A stretch of 64,000 bases of DNA. Source: Arthrobacter sp. ERGS1:01. Lineage in GTDB: Bacteria > Actinomycetota > Actinomycetes > Actinomycetales > Micrococcaceae. The position numbers and the translations under genes were made by a program. The notes under the pieces are model-generated. The model had not been told where the DNA came from. It did no database searches and was given only the letters and a program-made list of their open reading frames with translations. The DNA is taken from the NCBI RefSeq assembly GCF_001281315.1, contig NZ_CP012479.1, positions 2,914,001-2,978,000 on the forward strand, in the 5' to 3' direction. This document shows positions 23,482 to 32,022 of this stretch, piece by piece (positions within the stretch are counted from its first letter, which is position 1; every line of letters begins with the position of its first letter).

Positions 23482-24582
23482 CTATGCCAGCCAGCGGGTC
23501 AGCGCGGCGAGGCATGCGCGGATGTCGTCCGCGGCCACGTGCTCGTTGTCGCTGTGGGCAAGGAGCGCATCGCCGGGGCCAAAGTTGACGGCCGGGATGC
23601 CCATTTCGCTGAGCCGGGCCACGTCGGTCCAGCCGTACTTGGGCAGGGGTTCGCGCCCCACGGCCGCCACGAACGACGCCGCCGCCGGCGCGTTCAGGCC
23701 CGGTCGGGCACCCGCCGAGGAGTCGGTCCGTACCAGCTCGAAGCCTGTCAGCAGTTCGCGCACGTGCGCCTCGGCGTCGTCGGGGGTCTTGTCGGGGGCG
23801 AAGCGGTAGTTGATCTCCACCACGCACAGGTCGGGGATGACGTTGCCGGCCGTGCCGCCGTGGATCTTCACGGCGTTCAGGGATTCGCGGTAGTCGAGCC
23901 CGTCCACCCGCACGGTGGCGGGCTCGTAGGCGGCCAGCCTGGCCAGGATGGGCGCGGCGGCGTGGATGGCGTTCTCCCCCATCCATGCCCGGGCCGAATG
24001 CGCTGCCAGGCCGTGGGTGGTGACCTCGAAACGGATGGTGCCGTTGCAGCCGCCCTCCACCGTGCCGTTGGTGGGTTCGAGCAGGATCCCAAAGTCGGCA
24101 TCCAAAAGCTCGCGGTTCTCGCGCACCAGCCGGCCCAGCCCGCTCTTGACCGCGGCCACTTCCTCGTGGTCGTAGAAGATGAACGTGATGTCCTTGGTCG
24201 GCTCGGCGACCGTTGCCGCGATGGCCAGCTGTACGGCCACCCCACCCTTCATGTCGGTGGCGCCGCGGCCGTAGAGCACGTCCCCATCCCAGCTGCTCGG
24301 CACGGTGCCGCGGGAACCCTCGGCGGTAGGCAGCGGCACGGTGTCCAGGTGGCCGGCCAGGATGATCCGCTCGGCCCGGCCCAGATTGGTCCGCGCCACG
24401 ATGGAGTCGCCATTGCGCGTCACCTCCAGGTGTCCCAGGGCGCGCAGGGCGGCCTCGACGACGTCGGCAAGTTCGGCCTCATTGCCGGAGACGCTTTCAA
24501 TGTCCATCAGGGCGGCCGTCAAATGGGCCACGTCCTGGCGAAGGTCGAGGACGGGCGCGGCGGGGTTATTTTCATGGGTCAC
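23482..24582 (-). CDS. dapE: Succinyl-diaminopimelate desuccinylase
   Basis: A 366-residue M20 metallohydrolase that releases succinate from N-succinyl-LL-diaminopimelate in lysine and cell-wall precursor synthesis. Zinc-site motifs are visible: LAGHLDTVPL (about 74-83), GRGATDMKGG (about 105-114), and the catalytic glutamates in YDHEEVAAVKSGLG. The dimerisation-domain histidine is seen in HGLAAHSARAWMGENAIH. Length and motifs match actinobacterial DapE. Its pathway neighbours dapD (28714) and dapC (33931) lie further along the window. It is divergent from the fasciclin gene of the SigK cassette. Confidence 0.92.
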   Translation of the reverse strand: MTHENNPAAPVLDLRQDVAHLTAALMDIESVSGNEAELADVVEAALRALGHLEVTRNGDSIVARTNLGRAERIILAGHLDTVPLPTAEGSRGTVPSSWDGDVLYGRGATDMKGGVAVQLAIAATVAEPTKDITFIFYDHEEVAAVKSGLGRLVRENRELLDADFGILLEPTNGTVEGGCNGTIRFEVTTHGLAAHSARAWMGENAIHAAAPILARLAAYEPATVRVDGLDYRESLNAVKIHGGTAGNVIPDLCVVEINYRFAPDKTPDDAEAHVRELLTGFELVRTDSSAGARPGLNAPAAASFVAAVGREPLPKYGWTDVARLSEMGIPAVNFGPGDALLAHSDNEHVAADDIRACLAALTRWLA

Positions 24583-24634
24583 GGGCCCAGTTTACCGGGG
24601 CGGAGAGGGCCCGGAATTTTCTTTTGAATTGCTT

Positions 24635-24663
24635 CCAATCCGGTTGCGGCGATGCTCCGAAGT
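24635..24663 (+). promoter_or_regulatory. Predicted SigK-type ECF promoter of the fasciclin gene
   Basis: CCAATCC (24635-24641) and CGAAGT (24658-24663) are separated by exactly 16 nt. This resembles the mycobacterial SigK promoter (about CCATCC-N16/17-CGAAT, from memory). An identical arrangement occurs before the oxidoreductase gene at 26932. The predicted leader to the fasciclin ATG is about 87 nt. Confidence 0.65.
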
Positions 24664-24756
24664 ACTCTCTGACAGCCCGCACCGCACTGCAGCCAATGGA
24701 GCAGCGGCAAGGGAAGCAAGTGGAACTTATCCGCTTTCAAGGTACGGAGAATCATC

Positions 24757-25428
24757 ATGAACACCACCAAGAAGTTCGGCACCCGCAAGAGCCTCAGCCT
24801 CGGCATGGGCATCCTCGCCATTGCCGCAATGAGCATGACCGCTTGCAGCGGTACCACCACTGCCTCGAGCTCAACGTCTTCCGCTCCCGCCATGACCTCC
24901 GCACCTGCGGCTACCTCGATGGCACCCGCCGGCGACCTGGTCGGCTCCGGTTGTGCCGCCTACGCCGCAGCAGTGCCGAGTGGTGCAGGTTCGGTTGCCG
25001 GCATGGCCGCCGACCCGGTCGCCACCGCCGCCTCCAACAACCCGCTGCTGAAGACCCTGACCGCAGCGGTCTCCGGAAAGCTGAACAAGGACGTCAACCT
25101 GGTTGACACGCTGAACTCGGGACAGTTCACCGTCTTCGCCCCCGTTGACACCGCCTTCGCCAAGATTCCGGCCGCCACCATTGACGGACTGAAGACCGAT
25201 TCCAAGACGCTGACATCGATCCTGACCTACCACGTGGTCCCCGGCCAGCTCTCCCCCAGCGAGATCGACGGAACCCACGCCACGGCAGAGGGCAGCACCC
25301 TTGACGTCACCGGCAGCGGCGACAACATCATGGTCAACGGCGCCAAGGTCATCTGTGGCGGAGTCAAGACGGCCAATGCCACCGTCTACCTCATCGACAC
25401 CGTCCTGATGCCGCCGGCCAAGAAGTAA
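24757..25428 (+). CDS. Fasciclin-domain lipoprotein (MPB70/MPB83-like)
   Basis: A 223-residue secreted lipoprotein. A signal peptide ends in the lipobox MSMTAC (Cys at residue 29), then a low-complexity Ser/Ala/Thr spacer. Residues about 95-220 form one fasciclin (FAS1) domain with both conserved boxes: [15 protein letters not shown] and [15 protein letters not shown]1 domains mediate adhesion. In M. tuberculosis the homologues MPT70/MPT83 are controlled by SigK/RskA, and here sigK lies immediately downstream. The ATG has GGAG 8 nt upstream and a SigK-like promoter at 24635. Confidence 0.9.
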   Translation: MNTTKKFGTRKSLSLGMGILAIAAMSMTACSGTTTASSSTSSAPAMTSAPAATSMAPAGDLVGSGCAAYAAAVPSGAGSVAGMAADPVATAASNNPLLKTLTAAVSGKLNKDVNLVDTLNSGQFTVFAPVDTAFAKIPAATIDGLKTDSKTLTSILTYHVVPGQLSPSEIDGTHATAEGSTLDVTGSGDNIMVNGAKVICGGVKTANATVYLIDTVLMPPAKK

Positions 25429-25473
25429 CAAACACCGCATCCGGCAGCAACACGAATTGTAAGGATGACCATC

Positions 25474-26085
25474 ATGGGCGGGGATCGTGGCAAGGTAGAC
25501 ACCATGCGTTTACCTTGGCTGCGAGCAGTGGAACCACTGGCCCCGCCGACCCATGAGGACTTGATCCGCCTCGTCGCCCTCGGCGACGAGGCGGCCTTCG
25601 AGGAACTTTACGATGCCGTGGCACCCCGGGTCTTTGGCCTGGTGCGCCGAGTGGTCCGCGATCCATCCCAAAGCCAGGAAGTCACCCAGGAAGTCTTCGT
25701 TGACATCTGGCAGCAGGCGGCCCGCTTCGATGCGGACAGGGGCCGGGCCATGTCGTGGATCCTGGTCATCGCCCACAGACGGGCGGTGGACAGGGTAAGG
25801 GCCAGCCAGGCAAGTATGGACCGCGACATGCGCCAGGGCATCAAGGAGTTCCAGGAAAGCTACGACGACGTCGCAGACACCGTGGAAACCGCAATGGAGG
25901 CAGAGCGCGTACAGCGGGCACTGGCGACATTAACAGAACCACAACAGGAAGCCATCAGATTGGCCTACTACGGTGGATATACGCACCAGGAAGTGGCAGA
26001 GCTGCTGAAGATCCCGGTGGGCACCGTGAAAACAAGAATTCGCGATGGCATGATCAGGCTCAGGGACAGGTTAGGAGTGGCGTGA
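25474..26085 (+). CDS. sigK: ECF RNA polymerase sigma factor SigK
   Basis: A sigma factor of about 200 residues with region 2 (AFEELYDAVAPRVFGLVRRVV...EVTQEVFVDIWQQAARFD) and region 4 (ALATLTEPQQEAIRLAYYGGYTHQEVAELLKIPVGTVKTRIRDG in outline). It matches mycobacterial SigK in both and in its pairing with RskA. The start is uncertain: ATG 25465 has no spaced binding site, ATG 25474 has AAGGA 8 nt upstream and is chosen, and ATG 25504 (AAGG 8 nt upstream) is also possible. Its stop shares one base with the anti-sigma start (TGATG), so the two are coupled. It follows the fasciclin gene on one likely transcript. Confidence 0.88.
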   Translation: MGGDRGKVDTMRLPWLRAVEPLAPPTHEDLIRLVALGDEAAFEELYDAVAPRVFGLVRRVVRDPSQSQEVTQEVFVDIWQQAARFDADRGRAMSWILVIAHRRAVDRVRASQASMDRDMRQGIKEFQESYDDVADTVETAMEAERVQRALATLTEPQQEAIRLAYYGGYTHQEVAELLKIPVGTVKTRIRDGMIRLRDRLGVA

Positions 26086-26864
26086 TGGAAAAACAACTGC
26101 ATTTGCTAACCGGCGCCTACGCCCTCAACGCCGTCAACGACGCCGACAGGGCAGACTTTGAACGCCATGCCCTGGGCAACGCCGAGACCCGTGAGGAAGT
26201 TCGCACACTCAGCGCGACCGCTGCGCTGCTCGCCTACGGCACGGCGGAGGAGACTCCCCCGCCGGAGCTGAAGGCCAACGTCATGGCCGCCATCCGCAAC
26301 ACCCGCCAGTTGCCGGCCAGCAACGTGGTCCGCGACATTTCCTCGGCCCGCAGCCGGTCCACGCACGCTGTTCCCGTGCAGCGGCGCCGCTGGGTTCCCC
26401 TGGTCAGCGCCGCGGCGGCCCTTGCCGTGCTGGGCGGCGTCGGCGTAGGCGGCTGGGCGATCGGCCAGAACTCGCAGAGTTCACAGGTTGCCGACTCAAA
26501 GAACATCCAGCAGCAACAGCAGGCACTGCTGGCCATCATGGCATCCTCCGACGCCAAGATCGCCACCTCGAGCATTGCCGACGGCGGAACCGTCACGGTT
26601 GCCTCTTCCGGCAAGGCCAACCAGGCCGCGGTCATGGTCCGGAACCTGCCGGCACCTCCGGCCGGCAAGACCTACGAACTGTGGTTCATCTCGGCCACGG
26701 GCGCCGTGGCCGCCGGCCTCATGAACGACCACGATCCCGCGGTGCCGAGCATGCAGGTCCTTGACGGTCCGCTCGGCGGCGCAACCCACGTGGGCATCAC
26801 CGTGGAGCCCGCGGGCGGTTCACCCAAACCGACCACCACTCCCATCCTGGTGCAGGCCCTCTAA
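26085..26864 (+). CDS. rskA: Anti-sigma-K factor RskA
   Basis: A 259-residue membrane anti-sigma factor that should hold SigK at the membrane until regulated proteolysis. Residues 1-75 form the cytoplasmic anti-sigma domain (HLLTGAYALNAVNDADRADFERHALGN, EVRTLSATAALLAYGT). One transmembrane helix lies at about 104-125 (VPLVSAAAALAVLGGVGVGGW). The extracytoplasmic RskA domain ends with LPAPPAGKTYELWFI and THVGITVEPAGG, a strong family signature. Translation starts at ATG 26085, overlapping the sigK stop by one base. A terminator follows at 26899. Confidence 0.92.
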   Translation: MEKQLHLLTGAYALNAVNDADRADFERHALGNAETREEVRTLSATAALLAYGTAEETPPPELKANVMAAIRNTRQLPASNVVRDISSARSRSTHAVPVQRRRWVPLVSAAAALAVLGGVGVGGWAIGQNSQSSQVADSKNIQQQQQALLAIMASSDAKIATSSIADGGTVTVASSGKANQAAVMVRNLPAPPAGKTYELWFISATGAVAAGLMNDHDPAVPSMQVLDGPLGGATHVGITVEPAGGSPKPTTTPILVQAL

Positions 26865-26898
26865 GACCCGGGCTTACGGCTCAGCGAAGGCCCGGACG

Positions 26899-26929
26899 AC
26901 GGCGGATCCCCACATTGGGGGTCCGCCGT
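26899..26929 (+). terminator. Terminator after rskA
   Basis: ACGGCGGATCCCC (26899-26911) pairs with GGGGGTCCGCCGT (26917-26929), one G-T pair, loop ACATT, followed by TT. It separates the sigK-rskA unit from the next predicted promoter, which starts 3 bp later. Confidence 0.75.
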
Positions 26930-26931
26930 TT

Positions 26932-26960
26932 CCAATCCGCGGCGCAACCGGCTCCGAAGT
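26932..26960 (+). promoter_or_regulatory. Second predicted SigK-type promoter, before the oxidoreductase
   Basis: CCAATCC (26932-26938), a 16-nt spacer and CGAAGT (26955-26960) reproduce exactly the element before the fasciclin gene, while the spacers differ in sequence. Its place just behind a terminator indicates an independent promoter about 75 bp before the oxidoreductase ATG. Confidence 0.65.
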
Positions 26961-27035
26961 ACAGGCAAGCATTGCTACCAGTTCCATCCCGGTAGCCACA
27001 CCTGTGCACGTCAAATCAGTACTAAGGAGCCCGTC

Positions 27036-28634
27036 ATGGGACCGGCCAGCAAACACAAGGGCACCACAAGCAAGGGCAAGGCGACGCATTTCTGGTGGGG
27101 ATTGTTCACCGGCGCGGCCATTGGCGTGATCGCGGCCGGCGTGCTGTTTGCCGTGGCCCAGATTCTGTCGGCATTCTTCGCCACCGTTTCCTCCCCGCTG
27201 ACCTCGATGGGGTCCACGTTCATCGACTTCACGCCGCCGTGGATGAAGAACTTCGCCATCGCCACCTTTGGCACGAACGACAAGACCGTGCTGTTGCTCT
27301 CGCTGACCGTGGGCGCGATCGTCCTGGCCGCGGCCGCAGGTGTGGTGGCCCGCAGGAAGTTCGTGGCCGGCGCCGCCATGGTGGTTGCCTTTGCCGTGGT
27401 TATGGGGGCCTGCATCATCTCCCGTTCCGGCGCCTCTGCCGTTGACCTCGTCCCGCTGCTGGTGGGCACGCTGGCCGGACTGGCGGCCCTCCGCTACCTG
27501 ACCAACGCGGGCGCTGCCAAGCCAGTGCCGGCCGAGCAGGACGACGACGCCCCCGCCCTGCCCAGCAGGCGCACCTTCCTGGTGAGGTCGGCCCTGGTGG
27601 CGGGAGCCGCCATCGTGATCGGCGTGGGTGGAAACATCCTCTCCTCGGCACGGAACACGGCCCGGCAAGTGCGTGACGCGCTCAAACTGCCGGCGCCCAA
27701 GACCCCCGCCCCAACACTTCCCGGCGGCGTCCAGTCGGCCGTGTCCGGCGTGACCCCGTTCGTCACCCCCAACAACGACTTTTACCGGATCGACACGGCC
27801 CTGATCGTGCCCGAGGTTGATCCGAACCAGTGGGAGCTGCGGGTCCACGGCATGGTCGAGGAGGAATTCACCATGTCCTTCAACGACCTCCTGAGCGCCG
27901 AGCTGCTTGAGACCTACGTGACGCTGACCTGCGTCTCCAACGTGGTGGGCGGCAATCTGGCCGGCAACGCGAAATGGCTCGGCTACCCGCTGAGCGAGGT
28001 CCTGGCCCGGGCCAAGCCGAAGCCGGGCGCCGACATGGTGCTCTCCACCAGCGTCGACGGGTTCAGCGCCTCCACCCCGCTGCCGGTCCTCCAGGACGCC
28101 AACCGCAACGCCCTGCTGGCGGTTGGCATGAACGGCCAGCCGCTGCCGCTGGAACACGGATTCCCCGTGCGGATGGTGGTGCCGGGCCTGTACGGCTATG
28201 TCTCCGCCACCAAATGGGTGGTGGATCTGGAGGTCACCACCTTCGCGGCGAAGACCGGCTACTGGACAACCCGCGGCTGGTCCTCCCACGGCCCCATCAA
28301 GACCGCCTCCCGGGTCGAGGTGCCGCGGGCGTTGGCCCGGGTGCCCGCCGGCAAGGTAGGCATCGGCGGCACCGCCTGGGCGCAGCACACGGGCATCTCG
28401 AAGGTGGAAATCCAGCTCGACGGCGGCCCATGGCAGCCGGCGGTCCTCTCGGCCGAGGCCTCCGTGGACACGTGGCGGCAGTGGTCGTACATGTGGGACG
28501 GCGCCACGACAGGCACGCACAATGTGAAGGTCCGCGCCTACAACGCCCAGGGCGTGCTGCAGATCGAGGAGCAGGCCCCGCCGGAGCCCGACGGCTCCAC
28601 GGGCTGGCATTCCATTACGTTCACGGTCGTATGA
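27036..28634 (+). CDS. Membrane-anchored molybdopterin-dependent oxidoreductase (sulfite oxidase fold)
   Basis: A 532-residue protein. The N-terminal 160 residues have four membrane segments (about 19-48, 84-105, 109-128, 136-155). A fifth hydrophobic stretch after SRRTFLVRS (177-185) resembles an internal Tat-like signal. Residues about 240-425 are the oxidoreductase molybdopterin-binding domain, with the molybdenum-ligand cysteine probably Cys299 in VTLTCVSN. Residues about 430-530 form the Mo-co dimerisation domain (VEIQLDGGPWQPA). It likely acts outside the membrane on a sulfite, sulfoxide or other oxidised substrate. A SigK-like promoter lies upstream, placing it in the cassette's regulon. 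Confidence 0.88.
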   Translation: MGPASKHKGTTSKGKATHFWWGLFTGAAIGVIAAGVLFAVAQILSAFFATVSSPLTSMGSTFIDFTPPWMKNFAIATFGTNDKTVLLLSLTVGAIVLAAAAGVVARRKFVAGAAMVVAFAVVMGACIISRSGASAVDLVPLLVGTLAGLAALRYLTNAGAAKPVPAEQDDDAPALPSRRTFLVRSALVAGAAIVIGVGGNILSSARNTARQVRDALKLPAPKTPAPTLPGGVQSAVSGVTPFVTPNNDFYRIDTALIVPEVDPNQWELRVHGMVEEEFTMSFNDLLSAELLETYVTLTCVSNVVGGNLAGNAKWLGYPLSEVLARAKPKPGADMVLSTSVDGFSASTPLPVLQDANRNALLAVGMNGQPLPLEHGFPVRMVVPGLYGYVSATKWVVDLEVTTFAAKTGYWTTRGWSSHGPIKTASRVEVPRALARVPAGKVGIGGTAWAQHTGISKVEIQLDGGPWQPAVLSAEASVDTWRQWSYMWDGATTGTHNVKVRAYNAQGVLQIEEQAPPEPDGSTGWHSITFTVV

Positions 28635-28713
28635 GCCGACGGAGCGGGGCGGGTGAGGCGTGCGGGGCTGGACGGCTTTTCGCCACCGCCCGGCGTATCG
28701 ATAGACTTTATCC

Positions 28714-29721
28714 ATGACGCAGACACCCGCCTCCCCGACAGCTTCCGACGCCACCGAGCGCACCGCCCATGGATTTGGCCTGGCCACGATCGCCGACGGC
28801 GGAGCCGTGCTGGACGTCTGGTTCCCCGCCCCGGCCCTGGGCGCCGGCGTTGATTCCCTCGGCGCAGCCCCCGACGCCGATCCCGAACTTTCCGCACTTG
28901 CCGAGGCCGGCACGGATGCCGACCGCGGCGTGACCCAGAAAGTGGTCTTTGCCCAGATCGACCTGGACGCCGCCCCGGCCGACGCCGTCGACGCCTACCT
29001 GCGCCTGCACCTGCTCTCGCACCGCCTGGCCGCCCCGAACTCGCTGAACCTCGACGGCATCTTCGGCACCCTGGCCAACGTGGCCTGGACCAACTTCGGC
29101 CCCGTCCCGGTGGAGGGCTTCGAGCTCACGCGTGGCAAGCTGCGCCGCCGCGGCACCGTCATCGTCTACTCCGTGGACAAGTTCCCGCGCATGGTGGACT
29201 ACGTGATGCCCACCGGCGTGCGCATCGCCGACGCCGACCGCGTCCGCCTGGGCGCCCACCTGGCCGACGGCACCACCGTCATGCACGAAGGCTTCGTCAA
29301 CTTCAACGCCGGCACGCTCGGCGCCTCCATGGTGGAGGGCCGCATCTCCGCCGGCGTCGTTGTTGGCAACGGCACCGACGTTGGTGGCGGCGCGTCCATT
29401 ATGGGCACGCTGTCCGGCGGCGGCAAGGAACGCATCACCCTGGGCGAGCGCGTACTGCTCGGCGCCAACTCCGGCGTCGGCATCAGCATCGGCAACGATT
29501 CCGTCGTGGAGGCCGGCCTGTACGTGACCGCCGGCACCCGGGTGCGCGTGCTTGGCCCGAAGAACGACGACGGCGAGGACACCACCGTAATCGTCAAGGC
29601 CAGCGCGCTCTCCGGCAAGGCCAACCTGCTGTTCCGCCGCAACTCCAGCACCGGCGAGGTCGAGGTGCTGCCGCGCAAGGGCTCCACCGTGGAGCTCAAC
29701 GACTCCCTCCACAGCAACTAG
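28714..29721 (+). CDS. dapD: 2,3,4,5-tetrahydropyridine-2,6-dicarboxylate N-succinyltransferase
   Basis: A 335-residue acyltransferase that transfers succinate from succinyl-CoA to tetrahydrodipicolinate in lysine/diaminopimelate synthesis. The long N-terminal domain and the left-handed beta-helix hexapeptide repeats ([53 protein letters not shown] in outline, about 165-270) match the actinobacterial DapD type. Start is ATG 28714, with no obvious strong ribosome binding site. In mycobacteria dapD and dapE are adjacent; here they are separated by the 4-kb SigK cassette. Confidence 0.93.
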   Translation: MTQTPASPTASDATERTAHGFGLATIADGGAVLDVWFPAPALGAGVDSLGAAPDADPELSALAEAGTDADRGVTQKVVFAQIDLDAAPADAVDAYLRLHLLSHRLAAPNSLNLDGIFGTLANVAWTNFGPVPVEGFELTRGKLRRRGTVIVYSVDKFPRMVDYVMPTGVRIADADRVRLGAHLADGTTVMHEGFVNFNAGTLGASMVEGRISAGVVVGNGTDVGGGASIMGTLSGGGKERITLGERVLLGANSGVGISIGNDSVVEAGLYVTAGTRVRVLGPKNDDGEDTTVIVKASALSGKANLLFRRNSSTGEVEVLPRKGSTVELNDSLHSN

Positions 29722-29756
29722 GGCCGCTTGACCTCCGCCACGATCGGCGCCCTGCC

Positions 29757-30638
29757 GTGAGGCGCGGCCGCGCCTTCACCGCCTGGATTACCGTCACGGC
29801 GGTGGCGGCCGCGTTGCTGGTGGGCGGCGGCATCTGGGTGTCGAACTACCTCAAGGATGCGTTCGCGCCCGGGCTCAGCGTTGGCTGCACGGCCGCCGTG
29901 GGAACGGCGTCGTTCCGCCTGACCACCGAACAGGCCCAAAATGCCGCCCTGATCTCGGCCATCTCGGTTCAGCGGGGCATGCCGGCACGGGCGGCCTCCA
30001 TTGCGCTGGCCACGGCCCTGCAGGAGTCCAAGCTGCGGAACATCGACTACGGGGACATGGATTCCGTGGGCTTGTTCCAGCAGCGCCCCTCGCAGGACTG
30101 GGGCACGGCCCAACAGATCATGGACCCCGTCTACTCGACCAATGCGTTTTATGACGCCCTGGACAAGGTGGACGGCTACGTGGACATGCCGTTGAACGAC
30201 GCCGCCCAGATCGTGCAGCGCTCGGCGTTCCCGCACGCCTACGCCCAGCACGAGGACCTGTCCCGGGCCTTTGCCTCGGCCCTGACCGGCCAGACGCCCG
30301 CCACTTTCAGCTGCACGCTCCCTGCGGCCACCACGGCGGGATCCCCGCAGGACCTGGAGACGTCGATCCACGCCGAACTGGGCCAGATCCCGGTCACCTC
30401 CGGCGGATCCGCGGCGAACGTGCAGCTGGCGGTCACGGACTCCGTGGGTTGGGCTGCGGCGCAGTGGGCCGTCGCCAACGCGTCGGCGCTGGGGATCACC
30501 GCCGTCAGCTACGACGGCCAGGAATGGGACCGGGCCGCGAACGACTCCGGCACCAACGTTGGCTGGAAGCCGGCCAAGGACCCGTCCCCGGCCGGCCAGG
30601 TTACGGTGCTCCTGGCAACCGCGCCCGCAGCGCCCTAG
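29757..30638 (+). CDS. Membrane-anchored actinobacterial conserved protein (lysozyme-like segment)
   Basis: A 293-residue protein starting at GTG 29757. An N-terminal transmembrane/signal helix (about 8-30) is followed by an extracytoplasmic region. Residues about 60-150 have a transglycosylase-like pattern (MPARAASIALATALQESKLRN, SVGLFQQRPSQDWG, YSTNAFYDAL) with a Glu in ALQESK at the position where lysozyme-like folds carry their acid. Such proteins are common in Actinobacteria but are not biochemically characterised, and some databases label them misleadingly as transporters. It follows dapD by 35 bp, so co-transcription is likely. Confidence 0.7.
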   Translation: MRRGRAFTAWITVTAVAAALLVGGGIWVSNYLKDAFAPGLSVGCTAAVGTASFRLTTEQAQNAALISAISVQRGMPARAASIALATALQESKLRNIDYGDMDSVGLFQQRPSQDWGTAQQIMDPVYSTNAFYDALDKVDGYVDMPLNDAAQIVQRSAFPHAYAQHEDLSRAFASALTGQTPATFSCTLPAATTAGSPQDLETSIHAELGQIPVTSGGSAANVQLAVTDSVGWAAAQWAVANASALGITAVSYDGQEWDRAANDSGTNVGWKPAKDPSPAGQVTVLLATAPAAP

Positions 30639-30649
30639 GCGAGCAGCAC

Positions 30650-31261
30650 CTAGACGAGCAGTTCCACCACCGGCTGGACGTAGCTGAGGAATGTTGGCTG
30701 GTCGTCGAGGAGGTGCTGGCTCATGATCAAGCGGTTCGGCTCAATGAACCAGGCGCGCTGCTCGGCCAGCGGCATCTCCACGATCGTCAGGGTGAAGTCC
30801 CGGGCGCTGCGTCCCAATTCCATCTCGCGGTTCTGCACCAGGTCCGCCAGGATCTTGTGCCCGCCCAGGGTCTCCCGTTCGGCCGCCATGAGGGAATAGG
30901 CGCTGTTCTGTTCGCGCGCCCAGGTCAGGGCGGCACCAAAATGGGCCTGGACCACACGGTGCAGGGCCGGCATGGCGGAAAATTCGGGGAAGTCCGGCGG
31001 GGTCATGGATGCCTCGGTCTCGGGATAGCCGGCCAACAGCTCCGTCCACCACTGCTCCCATTGCTCCCGCAGCGCGTCGGTGCCGCCGACATGGGCCGTC
31101 AGCCGGCTGTGGTCTGCTGCCCGGATGTGCGGCTCCGCATGGGAGAGGGCGGGGCTGCCGGCACCCGTCAAACCCGCCACGTCGCGAATGTAAAGGGCTA
31201 TCATCATGGGCCCGCAGGTATCCATGGTGATGCGCCAGCCGGGTCCACCCGTATGATGCAT
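30650..31261 (-). CDS. Conserved protein of unknown function
   Basis: A 203-residue soluble protein, predicted mostly alpha-helical, with no signal peptide or membrane segment. Tryptophan-rich patches (EQWEQWWTEL) and a HRVVQAHFGAALTWARE helix are the clearest features; no known catalytic motif is recognised. The frame is open to 31312, but ATG 31261 (MHHTGGPGW) has GGAGG 8 nt upstream and is chosen. It converges on the dapD-linked gene and lies 96 bp downstream of the TetR-type regulator on the same strand. The call rests on codon use and the clear ribosome binding site. Confidence 0.6.
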   Translation of the reverse strand: MHHTGGPGWRITMDTCGPMMIALYIRDVAGLTGAGSPALSHAEPHIRAADHSRLTAHVGGTDALREQWEQWWTELLAGYPETEASMTPPDFPEFSAMPALHRVVQAHFGAALTWAREQNSAYSLMAAERETLGGHKILADLVQNREMELGRSARDFTLTIVEMPLAEQRAWFIEPNRLIMSQHLLDDQPTFLSYVQPVVELLV

Positions 31262-31357
31262 AGTTATCGCCTCCAGTAGCCGCCGGACATCCCGCGGCAC
31301 TCCCTCATTCAAGATTACTCTTCCCCAGGGTTTTCTGGGCGGGCAATCAGGAAGCGG

Positions 31358-31981
31358 CTACCCTTCCAGCAGTGACACCAGGTGGCGGCGCAGCGTGGCC
31401 TGGCCCTGTTCCGGGGCCGACCACCCGGGCTGGAGCACCAGGCGCAGGCTCAGCCCGTCCAGCACGGCGATCAGCCGCTCGGCCTCGTCAACGGGTTCGG
31501 GGTTGCCGGCCATGAGCCCGCTTTCCAGCAGTTGCAGCACCACCCGGCCGACGACGGCGCCGGTGGCCCGGTAATCGTCCTGTGCCGCGTCGGAGAGCCT
31601 GCCATCAGTGCGGGCGGCCAGCATGAACTCCATGTGGACCACGGCCTCGGCCCGGCGTTGCGCATCCAGAGGGAGCAGCTCCTCCAGGACCACGGCGCAT
31701 TCGTCCACGAGTGCGTGGGCATCGGACGGCAGGCTGCCGGACTCGAGTTCCTCAAGCTTGTCCAGCGCCCGCAGGTGGATGCGTTCGGAATTGACCCGGA
31801 ACGCGAATTCCATCAGCTCGGCCTGGTTGTCGAAGTAGTGCCGTACGGAGCCAAGCGCCAGCCCGGCTTTCTCCGCCACGTTACGTAGTGAGGCTTGTGT
31901 CAGTCCACGGTCGGCAATGACTTCGAAGACGGCATCTGCAACAAGTTCGCGGCGGTCATCCGCGTCAACAATTTTGGGCAC
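31358..31981 (-). CDS. TetR-family transcriptional regulator
   Basis: A 207-residue regulator. The N-terminal helix-turn-helix (about residues 12-55) reads VADAVFEVIADRGLTQASLRNVAEKAGLALGSVRHYFDN in outline, followed by a helical ligand-binding domain of the BetI-like type. Translation starts at GTG 31981. An inverted repeat directly before the start (31982-32003) is a probable own operator. The ligand and other targets are unknown. Its position between an unknown gene and a small membrane protein gives no clear hint of its regulon. Confidence 0.88.
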   Translation of the reverse strand: MPKIVDADDRRELVADAVFEVIADRGLTQASLRNVAEKAGLALGSVRHYFDNQAELMEFAFRVNSERIHLRALDKLEELESGSLPSDAHALVDECAVVLEELLPLDAQRRAEAVVHMEFMLAARTDGRLSDAAQDDYRATGAVVGRVVLQLLESGLMAGNPEPVDEAERLIAVLDGLSLRLVLQPGWSAPEQGQATLRRHLVSLLEG

Positions 31982-32003
31982 ACATCTTTTTTAGCACAGA
32001 TGT
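31982..32003 (-). promoter_or_regulatory. Candidate TetR operator overlapping the start region
   Basis: ACATCT (31982-31987) and AGATGT (31998-32003) form an inverted repeat with a 10-nt AT-rich spacer, adjacent to the GTG start of the TetR gene. Size and symmetry fit a TetR dimer site. Confidence 0.45.
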
Positions 32004-32022
32004 TTCGCCCTTGTGGTGCCGG

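Noticed and set aside
25755..26084. 5' extension of the anti-sigma frame into sigK
   Set aside because: The out-of-frame extension lies entirely within sigK and is not RskA-like; homology starts at ATG 26085, coupled to the sigK stop.
26874..28913. 679-codon open frame on the minus strand opposite the molybdopterin oxidoreductase
   Set aside because: The plus-strand gene has clear homology, membrane segments and an upstream promoter. The antisense frame is an artefact of GC-rich third positions and has no recognisable domain.
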